Below, in pieces: positions 52,670 to 63,411 of a stretch of DNA of 64,000 bases. Source of the DNA: Brienomyrus brachyistius (lineage: Eukaryota; Chordata; Actinopteri; Osteoglossiformes; Mormyridae). The notes below the pieces were generated by a model that worked only from the letters and a program-made list of their open reading frames with translations, made no database searches and was not told the origin of the DNA. The stretch lies in assembly GCF_023856365.1 (NCBI RefSeq), contig NC_064537.1, forward strand, positions 377,001-441,000, in the 5' to 3' direction. The position numbers and the translations under genes are program-made. Every line of letters starts with the position of its first letter. Within the stretch, counting starts at the first letter, position 1.

Positions 52670-52960
52670 CAGGGACGGATTATGGGTTGTGTGGGCCCCT
52701 GGGCAAAACGTTCGCGTGGGCCGCCCCTCCCACCACCACCAGCACCACCACCACAACCACCACAATTCAAGGGCCCTTGGCAGCCAAACGCCCTCCCTAT
52801 AGGGTCAGGGGCCCTTGTAGGCAGAAGATCAAAGAATGTAGACCCTCTAAAATAGACAAACGAAAATACATTGTTGATAAGCGTTGCAAATTGTTTTGGG
52901 CTAGGGGCCCCATGGGCCCCCTGCACCCCAAGGGCAGGCCCGGTCCGTAATCCGTCCCTG
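52670..52960 (-). mobile_element. hAT-type MITE, copy 2
   Basis: 291 bp with ends CAGGGACGGATTA and TAATCCGTCCCTG, flanked by the perfect 8-bp repeat ATCGTGGC (52662-52669 and 52961-52968). It is inverted relative to copy 1 at 33835-34127 and highly similar along its length. Confidence 0.92.
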
Positions 52961-53160
52961 ATCGTGGCCCATTTTATATATGATTCACACATGATATGTG
53001 ATCTGGGATGATACTGGTGGTAATATTTATGACCACGTGGATAGTGTATGTATATCTTGGTACAACACATTGAACGTATATGGTCAACGTAAGACATATA
53101 AAAGTCATATGGGAATATCCACACGGCCACCTACAATATTAATATCAACCTATTATAATA

Positions 53161-53509
53161 TCCATCCATCCATCCATTTTCCAAACCGCTTATCCTATTG
53201 GGTCCGGAGCCTATCCCGGAAGCAATGGGCACGAGGCAGGGAATAACCCAGGATGGGGGGCCAGCCCATCGCAGGGCACACTCACACACCATTCACTCAC
53301 ACATGCACACCTATGGGCAATTCAGCAACTCCAATTAGCCTCAGCATGTTTTTGGACTGGGGGGGAAACCGGAGTACCCGGAGGAAACCCCACGACGACA
53401 TGGGGAGAACATGCAAACTCCGCACACATGTGACCCAGGCGGAGACTCGAACCCGGGTCCCAGAGGTGTGAGGCGACAGTGCTAACCACTGCACCACCAT
53501 GCCGCCCCC
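53161..53509 (-). mobile_element. Full-length tRNA-derived SINE with ATGG tail
   Basis: On the minus strand it starts GGCGGCATGGTGGTGCAGTG with A box TGGTGCAGTGGTTAGC and B box GGGTTCGAGTCTC, and ends (ATGG)n. It is flanked by CCTATTATAATA on both sides (53149-53160 and 53510-53521), a 12-bp target duplication. It is the reference copy for the truncated members at 18816, 21779, 38785, 52240 and 61766. Confidence 0.92.
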
Positions 53510-53521
53510 CCTATTATAATA

Positions 53522-54250
53522 TAATTAATATAAACCTATTCCTTGAAGCAGGTAGCGCTCGGTGACCCCTGTAATACACTGGTGCATGTGGCTGATCATC
53601 CCCTACTGTCCTGTGATGTCTAACAAGCTGAAATCAAACTGCAACCGAGATGAGGGGAATGGGGGGCTAGAACAGATTCCAAATGAGGTCACAGTCAATT
53701 CATTCGAAAACTTAAATCTAAACGTCGGGGGGAGCACCCTGCACTCGGTAGAGCTGAACATTATAGGTCTCATGGGCTCTTGTCCAAGTCAAACTCGAAC
53801 AGGTCCGTTCAAGTTTAACGTTGACAGTAGTCCAAGAGCCTAAATCATTAGGAGGCGGCGGAGTGGCGGGCTCGGCCTGGCTTCGGGGGTGGGAGGGTTA
53901 ATGGCGGACTCGGTTGTGTTTCAGGGAGGGGGCGGTTACAGGCGGACTTGGCTGGGCTTCGGGAGGCAGCGGGTTAACAGCTGATCGGCGTGTACCTCTC
54001 CCCGCCTCCCTCCTGCTTTCCTATCTGCCTTTGACTTTTCGCGTCTTATGTGCGGTTGTCTGTTTTGCACAGTGACGTGTACGATTGCCAACTTTACCCG
54101 GACTGTAGGCATCATAGCAGCGGAGGATATAATGTTCAAAAATCGGCTTTTCAACCCCTGCTGGGAATATGAGGATCCTTTATTTTTGAACCTACTGGCC
54201 ATTTGATTCCCGTATTTCTCTCTTTGGTACAAAGTGAGCATTTGTGGGAA
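53522..54250. other. Intergenic, no gene seen
   Basis: A GC-rich patch at 53850-53990 contains loose repeats (GGCGGACTCGG, GGCTTCGGGAGG). Nothing coding was recognised. Confidence 0.4.
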
Positions 54251-54259
54251 CGCTAAAGA

Positions 54260-54560
54260 AAAGTGCAGTGTACGAAATGGTGCAGAAGTAGGAAGCGAAC
54301 GATGTGTGATGCGGGAGGTAAGGGGACGCCGTGCGGGATCGGGGCGTGAGGTATGCTGGGCTTTCAGGCGTCCGCGCTGAGTCACGGTGCGCCGCCTGCC
54401 GACGGCTCCTGCTTCTTCGTCCCCGCATCGGTCTCATTGCCCGCAGCGATCGCGGTAACATCCGCAATAGGATTGCAGGCTCGGGAGGTGCAGGTCTAAA
54501 GGCTGTGCTTTACCTTCGTCGGGGGAAGCGACATGGAGGGGCGGAGGTGCGTCCCAAAGC
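54260..54560 (+). promoter_or_regulatory. GC-rich candidate promoter and first exon of the epsin gene
   Basis: A CpG-rich 300-bp block with an AP-1-type site TGAGTCA (54378-54384). It also contains a donor-like GGGAG|GTAAGG near 54319. It is the only promoter-like region upstream of the epsin coding exon, which has an acceptor before its start codon. The link is inference, about 9 kb apart. Confidence 0.3.
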
Positions 54561-55860
54561 CGGAGTGGAATACTGGCTCTTCGTTTATCAGCATTTTATT
54601 ATTTCCATTTACTTTGGATGCTGTGAAAGGTGCAGTGTGTAACGGCTCCCAAAGTGCTGCAGGGCTGGTGGAGAGAATCCCCGGCGTGCTTTTATACGGC
54701 GCCTGATGGTGATGGTGCTGATGATTTGAATTATTTCTCCTTTTACCAAATGTTGCGTTTATCCATGTATGCGAGCAGCTTTCACTGAAAGTCAGGTATT
54801 ATTTCAGTGCTATGCTTTGCACTTGTGTAGTGAAATGAAATAGTTAATTTTGTCATGTAAATGTGTTATTTATTACCCATAAAGAACAAGTTTTATCTTT
54901 CTTACCCAATGAATTCATCCTTTTAAAGTCTTTACGGTATGGAAATATCCCCCTCATTCTCTGCTGTTACTTTCTTGCAGTATCGACATAAAGCTATTTG
55001 TGTGTCTGTCCAAGTACCTCTGAGATACTAGTTTTGTACCGGTGCCCGTTGTGAAACGATGCTATTTCTGTGCTTTTGGTTTTGATACAGTACTGGTTAT
55101 GAACCCATCCCGATGCTGTATGGGGGCCCTCAGTATCAAGGTCAGAAGATCAGCCGTGCGTCACACTGGAGGCTGCCCCCGCACACATCCTGCCAGCCGA
55201 CACGTGGTCTGTGAGATGCCCCGCAAAGCTGGGGGTCACTCACTGTACTGGCTTTCTGTAGTCAGAATAATGTGCATCAGGCTCATTTTCATTGCCATTG
55301 GGTGGAAAATGGCTCCCGAGAAGTTCACTGAACCCAAAGTTAACAGGAGTGTGTTGAGTGATGGGTAGAGAGCAGTGACCATCAGTTGAGTCCTGGCTCT
55401 CGGGGATGGGGTGTGGCCGGGGGGGGGTTCGGTAAAGCCCTGAATAGCTGCTTCTCACACTATCGAGACATTTTTGTAAGCTTTCAGGTAAAACTGTCAG
55501 ATAAAGTGTTCGATTTAACTGCTGAGACATGCGCTTAATTGGGGCCCTGTTAGGGATTTCGGAGAGTAGTAACTAGGCCGGGACCCACTTTACAGCTTCA
55601 CCCCCCACCCTGAAGTTTATTTCTGGGCCCCCAGCCTCTGCCACAGATCCACGAGTCATTGCTATGCTTTGTGCATGAAGGTGTAGTGAAACACTGTAGA
55701 TAGTCAGGGATGTTTGGCTGATTAAAAGGGAAGGGGAGGAGGCTGGGCTGAGGAGTGACGATGTGAGGGAGGAGGAGGAGAGGACAACTGGGAGCCATTG
55801 TGTGCATATGCAATTTTCACCAGCATCTGAAGGTTTGTTCATTTATCTGAAATAAGCTAG
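54561..55860. other. Intergenic or epsin intron 1, no feature seen
   Basis: Ordinary mixed-composition sequence; no coding exon supported. Confidence 0.4.
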
Positions 55861-55869
55861 AAAGTTTGT

Positions 55870-56355
55870 GTTTCTCCTTGCCAGAGGAGGCTGGCCTGGG
55901 AGGTCATGGGAGCCATTCCTGTTCCTCACTGGAGGAACCTGGCCTGGGAGGTCATTGAAGCTGTCCCTGCTCCTTGCTTGTGGAGGTCTGCCCTAGGAGG
56001 TTGGAGGAACCATTTCTGGTCCTCGTCGGCAGAGGTTTGGCCTGGGAGGTCAGGGGAGCCATTCCTGCTCCTTGCTGGAGGAAGCCGGCCTGGGGGGTCA
56101 TGGAAGCTGTTCCTCCTCCTTATTAGAAGAGGTTCGGCCTGGGAGGTCAGGGAACTGTTCTTGCTCCTCACTGGACGAGGCTGGTCTGGTAGTTTGGGGG
56201 AGCTGTTCCTGTTCCTTGTTGGAGGCGGCAGGTCTGCAAAGTCAGGAAAGCCATTCGTGTTTCTTGCTGGAGGGGGTCCGCCCTGGAAGGTTGGGGGAGC
56301 CATTCTGCTCTTCGCCAGAGGAGGCCAGTCTGGGAGGTTGAGGAAGCTGTGGATC
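55870..56355. repeat. 48-49 bp minisatellite
   Basis: About ten imperfect units with GGCCTGGGAGGTCA, GGGAGCCATTCCTGCTCCTT and GCTGGAGGA. Open frames of about 150 codons on both strands arise from the near-48-bp period and show no domain. Confidence 0.85.
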
Positions 56356-56924
56356 CACTGAGTCAGCAACACTCTCTAGCTGCTCACATCACAGAAGCTT
56401 TTGTCCAAAGAGTGTTTTCCGCACTTCCAGCCACTGTTTTATTGTAGCACTTTCCCCAGGGGTGGTTGTGTGGGGGGTTATGGGGGCTTCACCACTTACA
56501 TTTGACTCCTATGTCCCATTGCTCTGTATCATCCCACATCAATGGGTGAACTAGATGTGTTTTGAGCAGGTTGAAGTGGCTCTGTGCTGCTTCACTCTCG
56601 AGAAGCCATGGAGCCGCTAGCCTTCCCTGGGAGAATGGTACTGCCCATAGCTCATTATGTGAGGACCTGTGTGAGCACCCTTCTGAAGTGGCTGAATGCC
56701 AGCGAGTGGGAGGCTCCACTTTGGGAGGCTCAGCCCTGGTCTCCATGCGTGAGGAACAGGCGTGTCTCAATCTGCTCCTGGGGAAGGCAGAGTCCTGCTT
56801 CGTGAAAAGCCTACACTGTCCGAAGGTGAAATTTTATGACATGCAGACTCCCTACTGCCCCCACGTGTGGCTCCTGGGTGCTGCAACCTCCAATATAGCT
56901 CCTGTGCTGTCAGCGCGTTTTGTC

Positions 56925-58883
56925 TTACCTCCAACCTTTAGAGCTGTTGTGTCTGCAAAGTGATTGTTCAGCAACGGGATCAGAGATCAATGCTGCCAGT
57001 GTGGCTGCATGACCTACAGCTGTGTCGGTATGACAACTGACCTCCTGTACTATTGCTGTCAGGTCGCCCCTCCCTATTCCTTTAAGATGTCTATAGGGTC
57101 CTGTCAGGTCACGGTGTCTGTAGGGTCCTGAAAGGTCACGGTGTCTGCAGGATCCTGTGCTGTAATGGTGTCTGCAGGGTCCTGTAAGGTCACGGTGTCT
57201 GCAGGGTCCTGTAAGGTCACGGTGTCTGCAGGGTCCTGTAAGGTCACGGTGTCTGCAGGGTCCTGTCAGGTCACGGTGTCTGCAGGGTCCTGAAAGGTCG
57301 CGGTGTCTGCGGGGTCCTGTACGTTCGCGGTGTCTGCGGGGTCCTGTACGTTCGCGGTGTCTGCGAGGGTCCTGTACGTTCGCGGTGTCTGCGGGGTCCT
57401 GTACATTCGCGGTGTCTGCGGGGTCCTGTACGGTCGCGGTGTCTGCGGGGTCCTGTACGGTCGCGGTGTCTGCAGGGTCCTGTAAGGTCACGGTGTCTGC
57501 GGGGTCCTGTAAGGTCGCGGTGTCTGCGGGGTCCTGTACGTTCGCGGTGTCTGCGGGGTCCTGCACGTTCGCGGTGTCTGCGGGGTCCTGTACGGTCGCG
57601 GTGTCTGCGGGGTCCTGTACGTTCGTACTGTGTGCAGGGTCCTGTAAGGTCACGGTGTCTGCAGGGTCCTGTACGGTCGCGGTGTCTGCGGGGTCCTGTA
57701 CGGTCGCGGTGTCTGTGGGGTCCTGTAAGGTCACGGTGTCTGCGGGGTCCTGTAAGGTCACGGTGTCTGCGGGGTCCTGTAAGGTCGCGGTGTCTGCGGG
57801 GTCCTGTAAGGTCGCGGTGTCTGTAGGGTCCTGTAAGGTCGCGGTGTCTGCAGGGTCCTGTACGTTCGCACTGTGTGCAGGGTCCTGTAAGGTCGCGGTG
57901 TCTGCAGGGTCCTGTACGTTCGTACTGTGTGCAGGGTCCTGTAAGGTCACGGTGTCTGCAGGGTCCTGTACGGTCACGGTGTCTGCAGGGTCCTGTACGG
58001 TCACGGTGTCTGCAGGGTCCTGTACGGTCGCGGTGTCTGCAGGGTCCTGTAAGGTCGCGGTGTCTGCAGGGTCCTGTAAGGTCGCGGTGTCTGTAGGGTC
58101 CTGTACGTTCGCGGTGTCTGCAGGGTCCTGTACATTCGTACTGTGTGCAGGGTCCTGTAAGGTCACGGTGTCTGCAGGGTCCTGAAAGGTCACGGTGTCT
58201 GCAGGGTCCTGAAAGGTCACGGTGTCTGCAGGGTCCTGTACGGTCGCGGTGTCTGCAGGGTCCTGTACGGTCGCGGTGTCTGCAGGGTCCTGTAAGGTCG
58301 CGGTGTCTGCAGGGTCCTGTAAGGTCGCGGTGTCTGCAGGGTCCTGTAAGGTCACGGTGTCTGTAGGGTCCTGTACGTTCGCGGTGTCTGCAGGGTCCTG
58401 TAAGGTCACGGTGTCTGCAGGGTCCTGTAAGGTCGCGGTGTCTGCAGGGTCCTGTACGTTCGCGGTGTCTGCAGGGTCCTGTAAGGTCGCGGTGTCTGCA
58501 GGGTCCTGTAAGGTCGCGGTGTCTGCAGGGTCCTGTAAGGTCGCGGTGTCTGCAGGGTCCTGTACGTTCGCGGTGTCTGCAGGGTCCTGTACGGTCGCGG
58601 TGTCTGCAGGGTCCTGTAAGGTCGCGGTGTCTGCAGGGTCCTGTAAGGTCGCGGTGTCTGCAGGGTCCTGTACGTTCGCGGTGTCTGCAGGGTCCTGTAC
58701 GGTCGCGGTGTCTGCAGGGTCCTGTACGGTCGCGGTGTCTGCAGGGTCCTGTACGTTCGCGGTGTCTGCAGGGTCCTGTACGTTCGCGGTGTCTGCAGGG
58801 TCCTGTACGGTCGCGGTGTCTGCAGGGTCCTGCACAGTAACAGTGTTTGTTGGGTCAGGAATGATCACTGTGGATGAAGCCAT
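56925..58883 (-). other. 652-codon open frame across the 27-bp array, coding status doubtful
   Basis: The frame opens with ATG GCT in a fair start context (AAGATGG) just outside the array. It reads MASSTVII, then a degenerate unit DPTNTVTVQ, and then some 55 copies of DPADTATVQ variants. At the extra base near 57363 the frame switches to RRHRERTGP/RRHRDLTGP units and ends in a non-repeated tail of about 60 residues. No known domain, no signal peptide and no other exons were recognised. The plus strand of the same array is open in more than one frame. It is listed so that it can be checked, not as a gene. Confidence 0.15.
57075..58850. repeat. 27-bp minisatellite, about 65 copies
   Basis: The unit is GGTGTCTGCAGGGTCCTGTA plus AGGTCGC, with few variable positions (AAGG/ACGG/ACGT, TCGCGG/TCACGG, GCAGGG/GCGGGG). 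One unit near 57363 has an extra base (GCGAGGG) and shifts the frame of the array. On the minus strand it encodes DPADTATVQ repeats. Confidence 0.95.
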
Positions 58884-60050
58884 CTTTTTAATGATTCAAG
58901 GTTTCCCAAAATATCTTTCCTTGTCAGAAAGCCAATACGGATCAGAGTGCAGATCAGAACCCCAGGCTGTCCTGCCTGGCTCAGCCCACACTTTCCGAAT
59001 GGGTCAGAACCGCACTTGCAGCACTTCTGTGGTGTCTGGCTGATGTGGTAGAAGGGGGGGGTGGTTCTTGGTGAAAGGAAACGAAGCATCAGCAGAAGCT
59101 TCTGATTGTGCTGTAGAAAGAGTCACAGCGGCTCTGTGCTACTCTATGCTGTTTGTGATACTCCCCCTCACTTCCATCCCATGGATACAGTTGCCATGGT
59201 GATGTCGTGCAGTCAGAGCAGCTGGCCGGCAGCCTCGTTGTCACGCAGTGATAAAGCACATGACAACCATGGAGGCCAGAGGGCAGGACTTAGCTTGGGC
59301 TTTCCTGAACGGAGACCCTTCTACCCAGCATTACGTCACTTCCTGAACACGCTCTCCGGATTTTGAACCATGGTAAATATAAGGCAGCAAGAAGGGCTGA
59401 TTAATAGTTTCCCACAAAGTGTTTGCTGCACAGTGGTCCTGCACTGGACATGGGTAAATCCTGTACAAAGCAGGTAATATGATGTCTTGGTTAGCAAATA
59501 TTATATTAAGTTTACAGAAGAACTATGTTTAGTTCCTGGTTTGAATTCCTTAAACAGTTTGTCAGCCACCATGAAACAGAAACACAAATCACAATTCAGA
59601 TTATGGTGCTTAAAGTAAGACAATAAATACAAGTAGAGTTATGAATAAACACATAAATACAGCACAATGTAAATATAGTAAGTGTATAAGAGGCAGGTGA
59701 CTGCGCAGTCCTGTGTCTGGATTAATCTTCAGTGCAACACGTGAAAATATGCAGCACATTTGTGTGTAAGTGAATAAATCCATTAATGCAGGCTCTGTCC
59801 ATGTCACCCTCAGACTGCTCTAGGAAGAGAACATAAGCAGGCCCACATTTTAATGTGGTTGAAATACGGTGTAAAGGGATCGACAGTAGGCTTCCTTATG
59901 TGTCTTGAGGACGTAGGTTTGAGTTTTGTAAAATTCTAAGCAAGTAAGGTTACATTTTGAACGGCAGGGACTGCATCTGTGTTTATATGGTGCTGGGGGA
60001 CGCTGAGCTGAAAATCAGTGCCAGCAGCAGACTGACAACGATCAACCTCT
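58884..60050. other. No gene seen
   Basis: Mixed sequence between the 27-bp array and the next polypurine array, without terminal repeats or conserved coding content. Confidence 0.4.
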
Positions 60051-60054
60051 CCCC

Positions 60055-60358
60055 AGGAAGACAGACAGACAGGTAATTAGAGAGACAGCCAGAAAATCAG
60101 GCAGACAGACAGATGGGCAGGCAGGCAAAATGACAGACAGGCAGGTAAGAAAGCAGGCAGAGAGAAAGACAGGCAGCGACAGACAGACAGGTAAGAAGGC
60201 AGGCAGAGAGACAGACAGGCGGGGACACAGACAGGTAAGAAGGCAGGCAGAGAACAGACAGGTGGGGACAGACAGACAGGTAAGAAGGCAGGCAGAGAGA
60301 CAGACAGGTGGGGACAGACAGACAGGTAAGAAGGCAGGCAGAGAGACAGACAGAGTGT
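60055..60358. repeat. 44-bp AGACAGACAGG-type minisatellite
   Basis: About six units with GACAGACAGGTAAGAAGGCA and GGCAGAGAGACAGACAGG. The minus strand gives leucine/cysteine/proline-rich open frames that I regard as artefacts. Confidence 0.88.
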
Positions 60359-60540
60359 AGCCAAATTGTACTTGTACACTTTGGAAAAAAATGTTTAAAA
60401 ATGCAAATAAATTTGAGGATATTGAAGAACAAATTTTAAAAACCGTCTTAAATGTTACAGTAATGTAAACAAACAAGAAAAACTTTTATTCATAACGTAT
60501 TCTGGAATTGTTTTCAAATTATGAAATGTATTGTCTACAA

Positions 60541-61729
60541 ACAATTATTTGTACACCTGGCCATTGGATTTTGTCTCAGTCCTGCTCAGTATCTGGTCGG
60601 CCCGCAACTGCCTCCGAGGCAGCTTTCAGTAAGGCTGCTGCAAATGGCTGGGTCCGGGCTCTCCCATGTGTGCTGTTCCAAATTCTCTTTGTTGCTTGGT
60701 GGGTCTGCTGGCCATTTCCTCTCCATCTCAGCCTAGAGTGCTCAGTAGGATTGAGATCCGGACTTTGTGGGGACACTCATGCACTTTCACCACCTTCATG
60801 GTGAGAATGGCTTTTACACGCTTTGCAGTGTGCCTGAGGCGACGTCCAAGCAGTTTGGCAGCAGATGGGATCATCTGAGTAACAGGATCTCCTCATAAAC
60901 CTTGGAATGCATGATGCCTTCAATAAAATTGTCAACACCGGAAGCTGCCATGCAGCCCCAAACCAACACGCTCCTACCACTGTGCTTGACAGTTGCATTT
61001 CAGCACTGGGGACTATCCTCCTTTGAGTTGCCCCACAATCTCTGACGACCATCTAATCCAAAAACGTTGAATTTTGATTCATCAGACTGTACAATTGATT
61101 TCCAGATGCTGATAGACTTCTCAACATGTTTTTTGGCAAATAACAGATGTTTGTTTGTTATTTTTCCTCATAAATGGCTTCTTACGAGGAACCCCGCCAT
61201 GCAGTCCACGTTTGTTCAGCCTCCTCTTTATTGTTCATCTGCAAACCTGAATTCCAGTAGCCTCCTTAACTGGCTTTGCAATTTGTGTAGCGAACAACTT
61301 TCGGTTTTCATGGCAAACTCATTAATGTACTTGTCTGTCCTTGGACTGGTCCTTCTTTTTCTCCTTCTTCCCTGCAGAGTAATGATTTCACCAGTCTTTT
61401 TGAATTTCTGAATGATGTAGTGCATGGTAGTCTGCCTCATGTCAAGTTTGGTAGCAATTTTTTGACTGAAATTTTAAGATTCTTTCACTCAATGCATTGG
61501 GTATTTCAGAGTTTTAGCCATGTTGGGAAACTGAACTAACCCTGCAAATGCTTGTGTGGAGACTGACCACCAAGGCTCCTCGCAGAAGCTGAGGGCCCCC
61601 AATGACCTGCCTATTTGGAGCCCCTGCTGTTATGTGTCATGTTAAATGATCTCTATTATGACTGGGAACTCCTCCCATTGTAACATATTCATCCAATTCT
61701 ATGAATGGCCAGGTGCACTAATAATTATT
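60541..61729 (-). mobile_element. Tc1/mariner-type transposon, decayed
   Basis: The ends are inverted: AATTATTTGTACACCTGGCC at the left and, inverted, AATTATTAGTGCACCTGGCC at the right (61706-61729). The transposase is on the minus strand. Confidence 0.85.
60545..61480 (-). pseudogene. Tc1-like transposase, broken
   Basis: Minus-strand pieces in order: MRQTTMHYIIQKFKKTGE and GRRRKRRTSPRTDKYI (61440-61300), KSIVQSDESKFNVFGLDG (about 61095-61040), SVLVWGCMAASGVDNFIEGI (about 60975-60920). Several stops and frame changes separate them. It is not functional. Confidence 0.85.
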
Positions 61730-61765
61730 TGAAGGCAATAAATTACAGAATTTGAGTATGATTCC

Positions 61766-61911
61766 CTGCGATAGGCTGGCCCCCCATCCTGGGTTGTTCC
61801 CTGCCTCGTGCCCATTGCTTCCGGGATAGGCTCCGGACCCCCCCCCCCCCCCCCCCCCCCCCGACCCAGTAGGATAAGTGATTTGGAAAATGGATGGATG
61901 GATGGATGGAA
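61766..61911 (+). mobile_element. 5'-truncated SINE with ATGG tail and a long poly-C
   Basis: It runs from CTGCGATAGGCTGGCCCCCC to (ATGG)n. Flanking TATGATTCC at 61757-61765 and 61912-61920 is a 9-bp target duplication, showing that the truncated form was the inserted one. An internal run of more than 20 Cs (about 61839-61862) replaces the usual short C run. Confidence 0.88.
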
Positions 61912-61920
61912 TATGATTCC

Positions 61921-62630
61921 AGAATATGTTTTGCATAAAAGTATTTGTTCTTTCTTTACATAGCACATATCTAATTGTAACATTTTTTAAAGTTTGTTCT
62001 TCAATATCCTCAATTTCAATTCCATTTTTTCACCATTTTTTCCAGACTATACAAATAATTTTTGGCTAGTCAAAATGCATTGTTTATTGTTTGGTTAGTT
62101 AAGGTTAAGTTTTGGCTTGCGTAGGGGTTAGGGTTAGGGGTTAGGTTAACCGAGCTCCTCTTAGCTCCCCTGTAATTTGAACCATGGAATGTACTTACAT
62201 ACTATGGTATGGCATGTTATTTACTGTAAATATTTTCCTTTACAGTGAAAACAGTACACTGTAACTTGACTGTAAAAGTGGAGTACAGTGAATTCATAAA
62301 CTGGTAACATAGTTGTTTATTATTATCAGCCTTATTTGTGCGTGCGGAGCAGAAATGCACCCTCGCGAGAGTGATTTTCCACTTGCCGATGCTCTTCTGT
62401 GAGCTCTTGTCACCTACACCTGCGTGGCTTTTATGTGTCAGGGTTTTCAGAGTAATTAAACACCACTTCCACAAATTCGCTTCGGCTCACACTTCTGCGT
62501 GAAGGTATGTTGGACATGGGTGTGGTTTTCACTTTACAGAAGGGCTGGGTTGGATGTGGACCGGGTTGGATGTCCAGTGCCACCTTCCTGCTGGTTGCAG
62601 CCCTAGGATTCTCGGAAAGTGTGCAGGCAA
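61921..62630. other. No gene seen
   Basis: Mixed sequence. A short GGGTTAGGGTTAGGGGTTAG stretch near 62125-62150 is telomere-like but too short to mean much. Confidence 0.4.
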
Positions 62631-62850
62631 AGAGACAGGCAAGCAGGTAGACACCAGAAGGCAGACAGAGAGACTGACAGACGGGCAGACAGACAGACAA
62701 AGGTAAGCAGACAGGCAAGCAGGTAGACACTGGAAGGCAGGCAAATAGACCGGCAGGCAGAGGCAGGCAGAAAGGCTGGCAGGCAGGCAAGTAGGTAGGC
62801 AAGCAAAGAGACAGTAAGTAAAAGAGGCATACAGGCAGACAGACAGCAAG
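62630..62850. repeat. AGGCAGACAG-rich repeat
   Basis: Words such as AAGCAGGTAGACACC, GAAGGCAG and CAGACAGGCAAGCAGG recur at spacings of about 60-80 bp. It is similar in composition to the array at 60055-60358. Confidence 0.75.
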
Positions 62851-63411
62851 TCCTGTCTGTCTAATTCATCTGTGGCCTGCTGGGGGTGGCTCCAAATGCC
62901 ATTGGCTCCACCTGCTGAGACAGAAGGCCTATGAAACATCTTCTGGGAAACCCCCAGGAAAACCCCGTACCACCCCACTCAGGCAGATTGAGGAAAGTTC
63001 CGGGATCACAGGCTGGGGGTAGCAGGCACCACTCGGTGCACTCGTAGTGCTGTTAGGGCTGTTTCATTCATTGCAAGCTTTCTCCTGCTTCACTGGAAAT
63101 GTCCTGAGGTCTATTCTTTTCTCAAATTTTCGTTATTGTTCTGGTCTTTTTTGTAAATGGAAGTCTGTGTGCCACCCATAAACAATTCCCAACCCTCATG
63201 ACCCTCTCTCCTATTCCCACAGCGTGCCTGTTGCCCCTAAGCCCTGCACACAGGAAGTCATCACACACACGCTCCCTTGTGGACTGCTGTCCCAATTCAA
63301 CCTATAGGACTGTCCTCATCCTCCTCTTCCTCCTTCCAAGCTGAGGTGTGGGAACAACCTAGATTTACCCCTTCCTATTCCCGATCTGGTAAACCTTTTT
63401 CCTTTGTCACC

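Noticed and set aside
60042..60476. Leu/Cys/Pro-rich frames as membrane proteins
   Set aside because: They arise from the AGACAGACAGG polypurine array; no start context, no conservation visible.
62120..62155. Telomere-like TTAGGG words
   Set aside because: Only about three imperfect units; the same GGTTAGGGTTAG words are common in fish intergenic DNA.
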